A stretch of DNA of 21,556 nucleotides. Source: Rhizophagus sp. LPA8_4_AMF (taxonomy: Eukaryota; Glomeromycota; Glomeromycetes; Glomerales; Glomeraceae). Made by a program: the position numbers and the translations under genes. Positions 20,788 to 21,556 of the stretch are shown piece by piece. Under the pieces are notes generated by a model. That model did not search any database, was not told the origin of the DNA, and saw only the letters and a list, made by a program, of their open reading frames with translations. The first letter of the stretch is position 1, and each line of letters opens with the position of its first letter. The stretch lies in assembly GCA_021464525.1 (NCBI GenBank), contig JADRCO010001193.1:1-21556 (forward strand), given 5' to 3'.

Positions 20788-20847
20788 GGAGTGTTGATCA
20801 TTTTGGCTAAAATTAATGCTAATTTGGCCCAAAATGATCAACATTCC
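20788..20847. repeat. 60-bp hairpin, possible small MITE or transcript terminator-like foldback
   Basis: GTTGATCATTTTGGCTAAAA and the following bases on the left pair with TTTGGCCCAAAATGATCAAC on the right; about 23 pairs with three mismatches around a short TGC-like loop. The outer words GGAGT and ATTCC extend it with one mismatch. There is no coding sequence. Confidence 0.7.
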
Positions 20848-20867
20848 AATTACGAGTTTGAAAATCA

Positions 20868-20978
20868 ACTTTTTTCCTTCCCCCTTCCCCCTTTCCTTAT
20901 TCTCCCGTTCTTTACCCTTTTCCTTACTTCCCCTTCCCCTTCCCCTTTAATATTCCTTCATTCTTTCTCTTTCCCTCT
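20868..20978 (+). repeat. Pyrimidine-rich tract 1
   Basis: Over 100 bases that are almost exclusively C and T on the plus strand (runs such as CTTCCCCTTCCCCTTCCCC), in sharp contrast to the AT-rich surroundings. The complementary strand is a polypurine tract of GGGGAAG units. The open plus-strand frame across it (Phe/Pro/Leu/Ser only) is a by-product of composition. Confidence 0.85.
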
Positions 20979-21002
20979 TGCCATTTATTTCCCTTCTCTC
21001 AT

Positions 21003-21138
21003 CCCTATAAAAAATTTTTATCCGGATATTTCCATTATTTCTCCGTGGCTTTCGTAAAAATTCCGTGAAAATGATACATTCACGAAAAAAACAGGGAAAT
21101 ATAAACACGGTTCATTCGGATCAACATTTTTTATAGGG
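21003..21138. mobile_element. MITE-like inverted-repeat element, 136 bp
   Basis: The left arm, 21003-21027, begins CCCTATAAAAAATTTTTATC and ends CGGAT; the right arm, 21114-21138, is its reverse complement at 22 of 25 positions. The interior holds CGTG and CACG words (TTCCGTGAAAATG, CATTCACGAAA) that form weaker secondary pairs. It is too short to code. The element sits exactly between two pyrimidine tracts, so either it inserted into one long tract or the tracts belong to the element. Confidence 0.6.
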
Positions 21139-21140
21139 TA

Positions 21141-21240
21141 TTCGCTTTCCCATTCCCCTCTTTCCCTTTCACTTTCACTTTCCCTCTCCCCTCTCATTTT
21201 TCCTCTTCCATTCCTTTCCCTTCCCTTTCCCTTTCTCTAT
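21141..21240 (+). repeat. Pyrimidine-rich tract 2
   Basis: About 100 bases of nearly pure C/T on the plus strand, including TTTCACTTTCACTTTCCCTC and repeated CCCTTTCC words. Same strand bias and composition as 20868-20978, with the inverted-repeat element in between. Confidence 0.85.
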
Positions 21241-21453
21241 CAATGTTGCTGCACCTCAACGTTGGTGATCAGGTGATAACAAGTTTTTTAAAAGACTTGG
21301 CTAAGTAGTAACGATTTGTTCACTTCTATTAAAATATATCCCTATAAATTAAAAATAGAATTTTATTTTATTTTTCATCTATAACTAATATTCAGATTAT
21401 TCAATTTTTAATTTTCGCAAATATATTAATAAAATATTAATTATATAGATAAT

Positions 21454-21511
21454 GGTGTAGTTAGCCGAAAAATTCAGCCGAAGGCGCAGTAAATTTTCGG
21501 CTAACAACACC
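21454..21511. repeat. Inverted repeat with TTTTCGGC core, at the window edge
   Basis: GGTGTAGTTAGCCGAAAA (21454-21471) pairs with TTTTCGGCTAACAACACC (21494-21511): 18 bases with one mismatch and a 22-base spacer. A third AGCCGAAAA follows at 21513-21521, in the orientation of the left arm, so the element may continue beyond the window. The core resembles the hairpin at 3451-3479. Confidence 0.7.
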
Positions 21512-21556
21512 CAGCCGAAAAAAATTCATGTTGATATTGAATATTATATTGGTTCA

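Noticed and set aside
20791-21057. 88-codon plus-strand open frame rich in Phe, Pro, Ser and Leu
   Set aside because: It is produced by the pyrimidine tract; composition is trivial and no homology or splice context is visible.
1-21556. tRNA, rRNA or other structured RNA genes
   Set aside because: I found no GGTTCRA-type T-loop with matching acceptor arms and no rRNA-like conserved blocks on either strand by eye; a dedicated scan could still find one.

Overview
The window looks like nuclear DNA of an arbuscular mycorrhizal fungus, most likely Rhizophagus irregularis or a close relative (Glomeromycota). This rests on inference from content: the DNA is extremely AT-rich, genes are sparse, introns are short (about 55-105 bp) with GT-AG ends and ACTAA-type branch sites, and the dominant gene family (BTB/POZ-BACK-TLDc) is one that is strongly expanded in these fungi. 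A divergent HMG-box-like gene and a decayed fungal cytochrome P450 fit the same picture. No bacterial or phage signature is present.

Layout. 1-4880 has no convincing intact gene. It holds a direct-repeat block (1283-1680), a near-perfect foldback element (2610-2769), a decayed BTB fragment on the minus strand (2848-2992) and a double hairpin (3451-3503). 4882-5246 is a small HMG-box-like gene, probably two exons. 5433-5575 is a BTB fragment, immediately followed by a nearly complete BTB-BACK-TLDc gene on the plus strand (5831-7313) whose first exon carries a frameshift. 8472-8640 holds a third eroded BTB fragment. 9900-14330 is a graveyard of mobile DNA: a relic of a DDE integrase domain (10756-11045), a repeated segment (12503-12640) and a broken non-LTR (LINE-type) reverse transcriptase (13490-14330) that contains a second copy of that segment. 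15521-16988 (minus) is a BTB-BACK-TLDc pseudogene. 17499-18383 (plus) is a cytochrome P450 pseudogene that keeps the ExxR helix, the heme-loop glycines, an intron and the C-terminus. 19042-20524 (minus) is the one apparently intact BTB-BACK-TLDc gene, coding for 468 residues. The right end (20788-21556) holds three inverted-repeat elements and two long pyrimidine tracts.

How it works together. Only two genes look potentially functional (the minus-strand BTB-BACK-TLDc gene and, less surely, the HMG-box-like gene); the 5831-7313 gene would be a third if its frameshift is an assembly error. BTB-BACK proteins generally act as substrate adaptors for cullin-3 ubiquitin ligases, and TLDc is a domain linked to oxidative-stress proteins and V-ATPase binding; no shared pathway or operon can be inferred. 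The main biological message is birth and death of one gene family: six copies at visibly different stages of decay within about 18 kb, in both orientations, among foldback elements and retroelement debris. I did not find convincing evidence of an undescribed molecular system.
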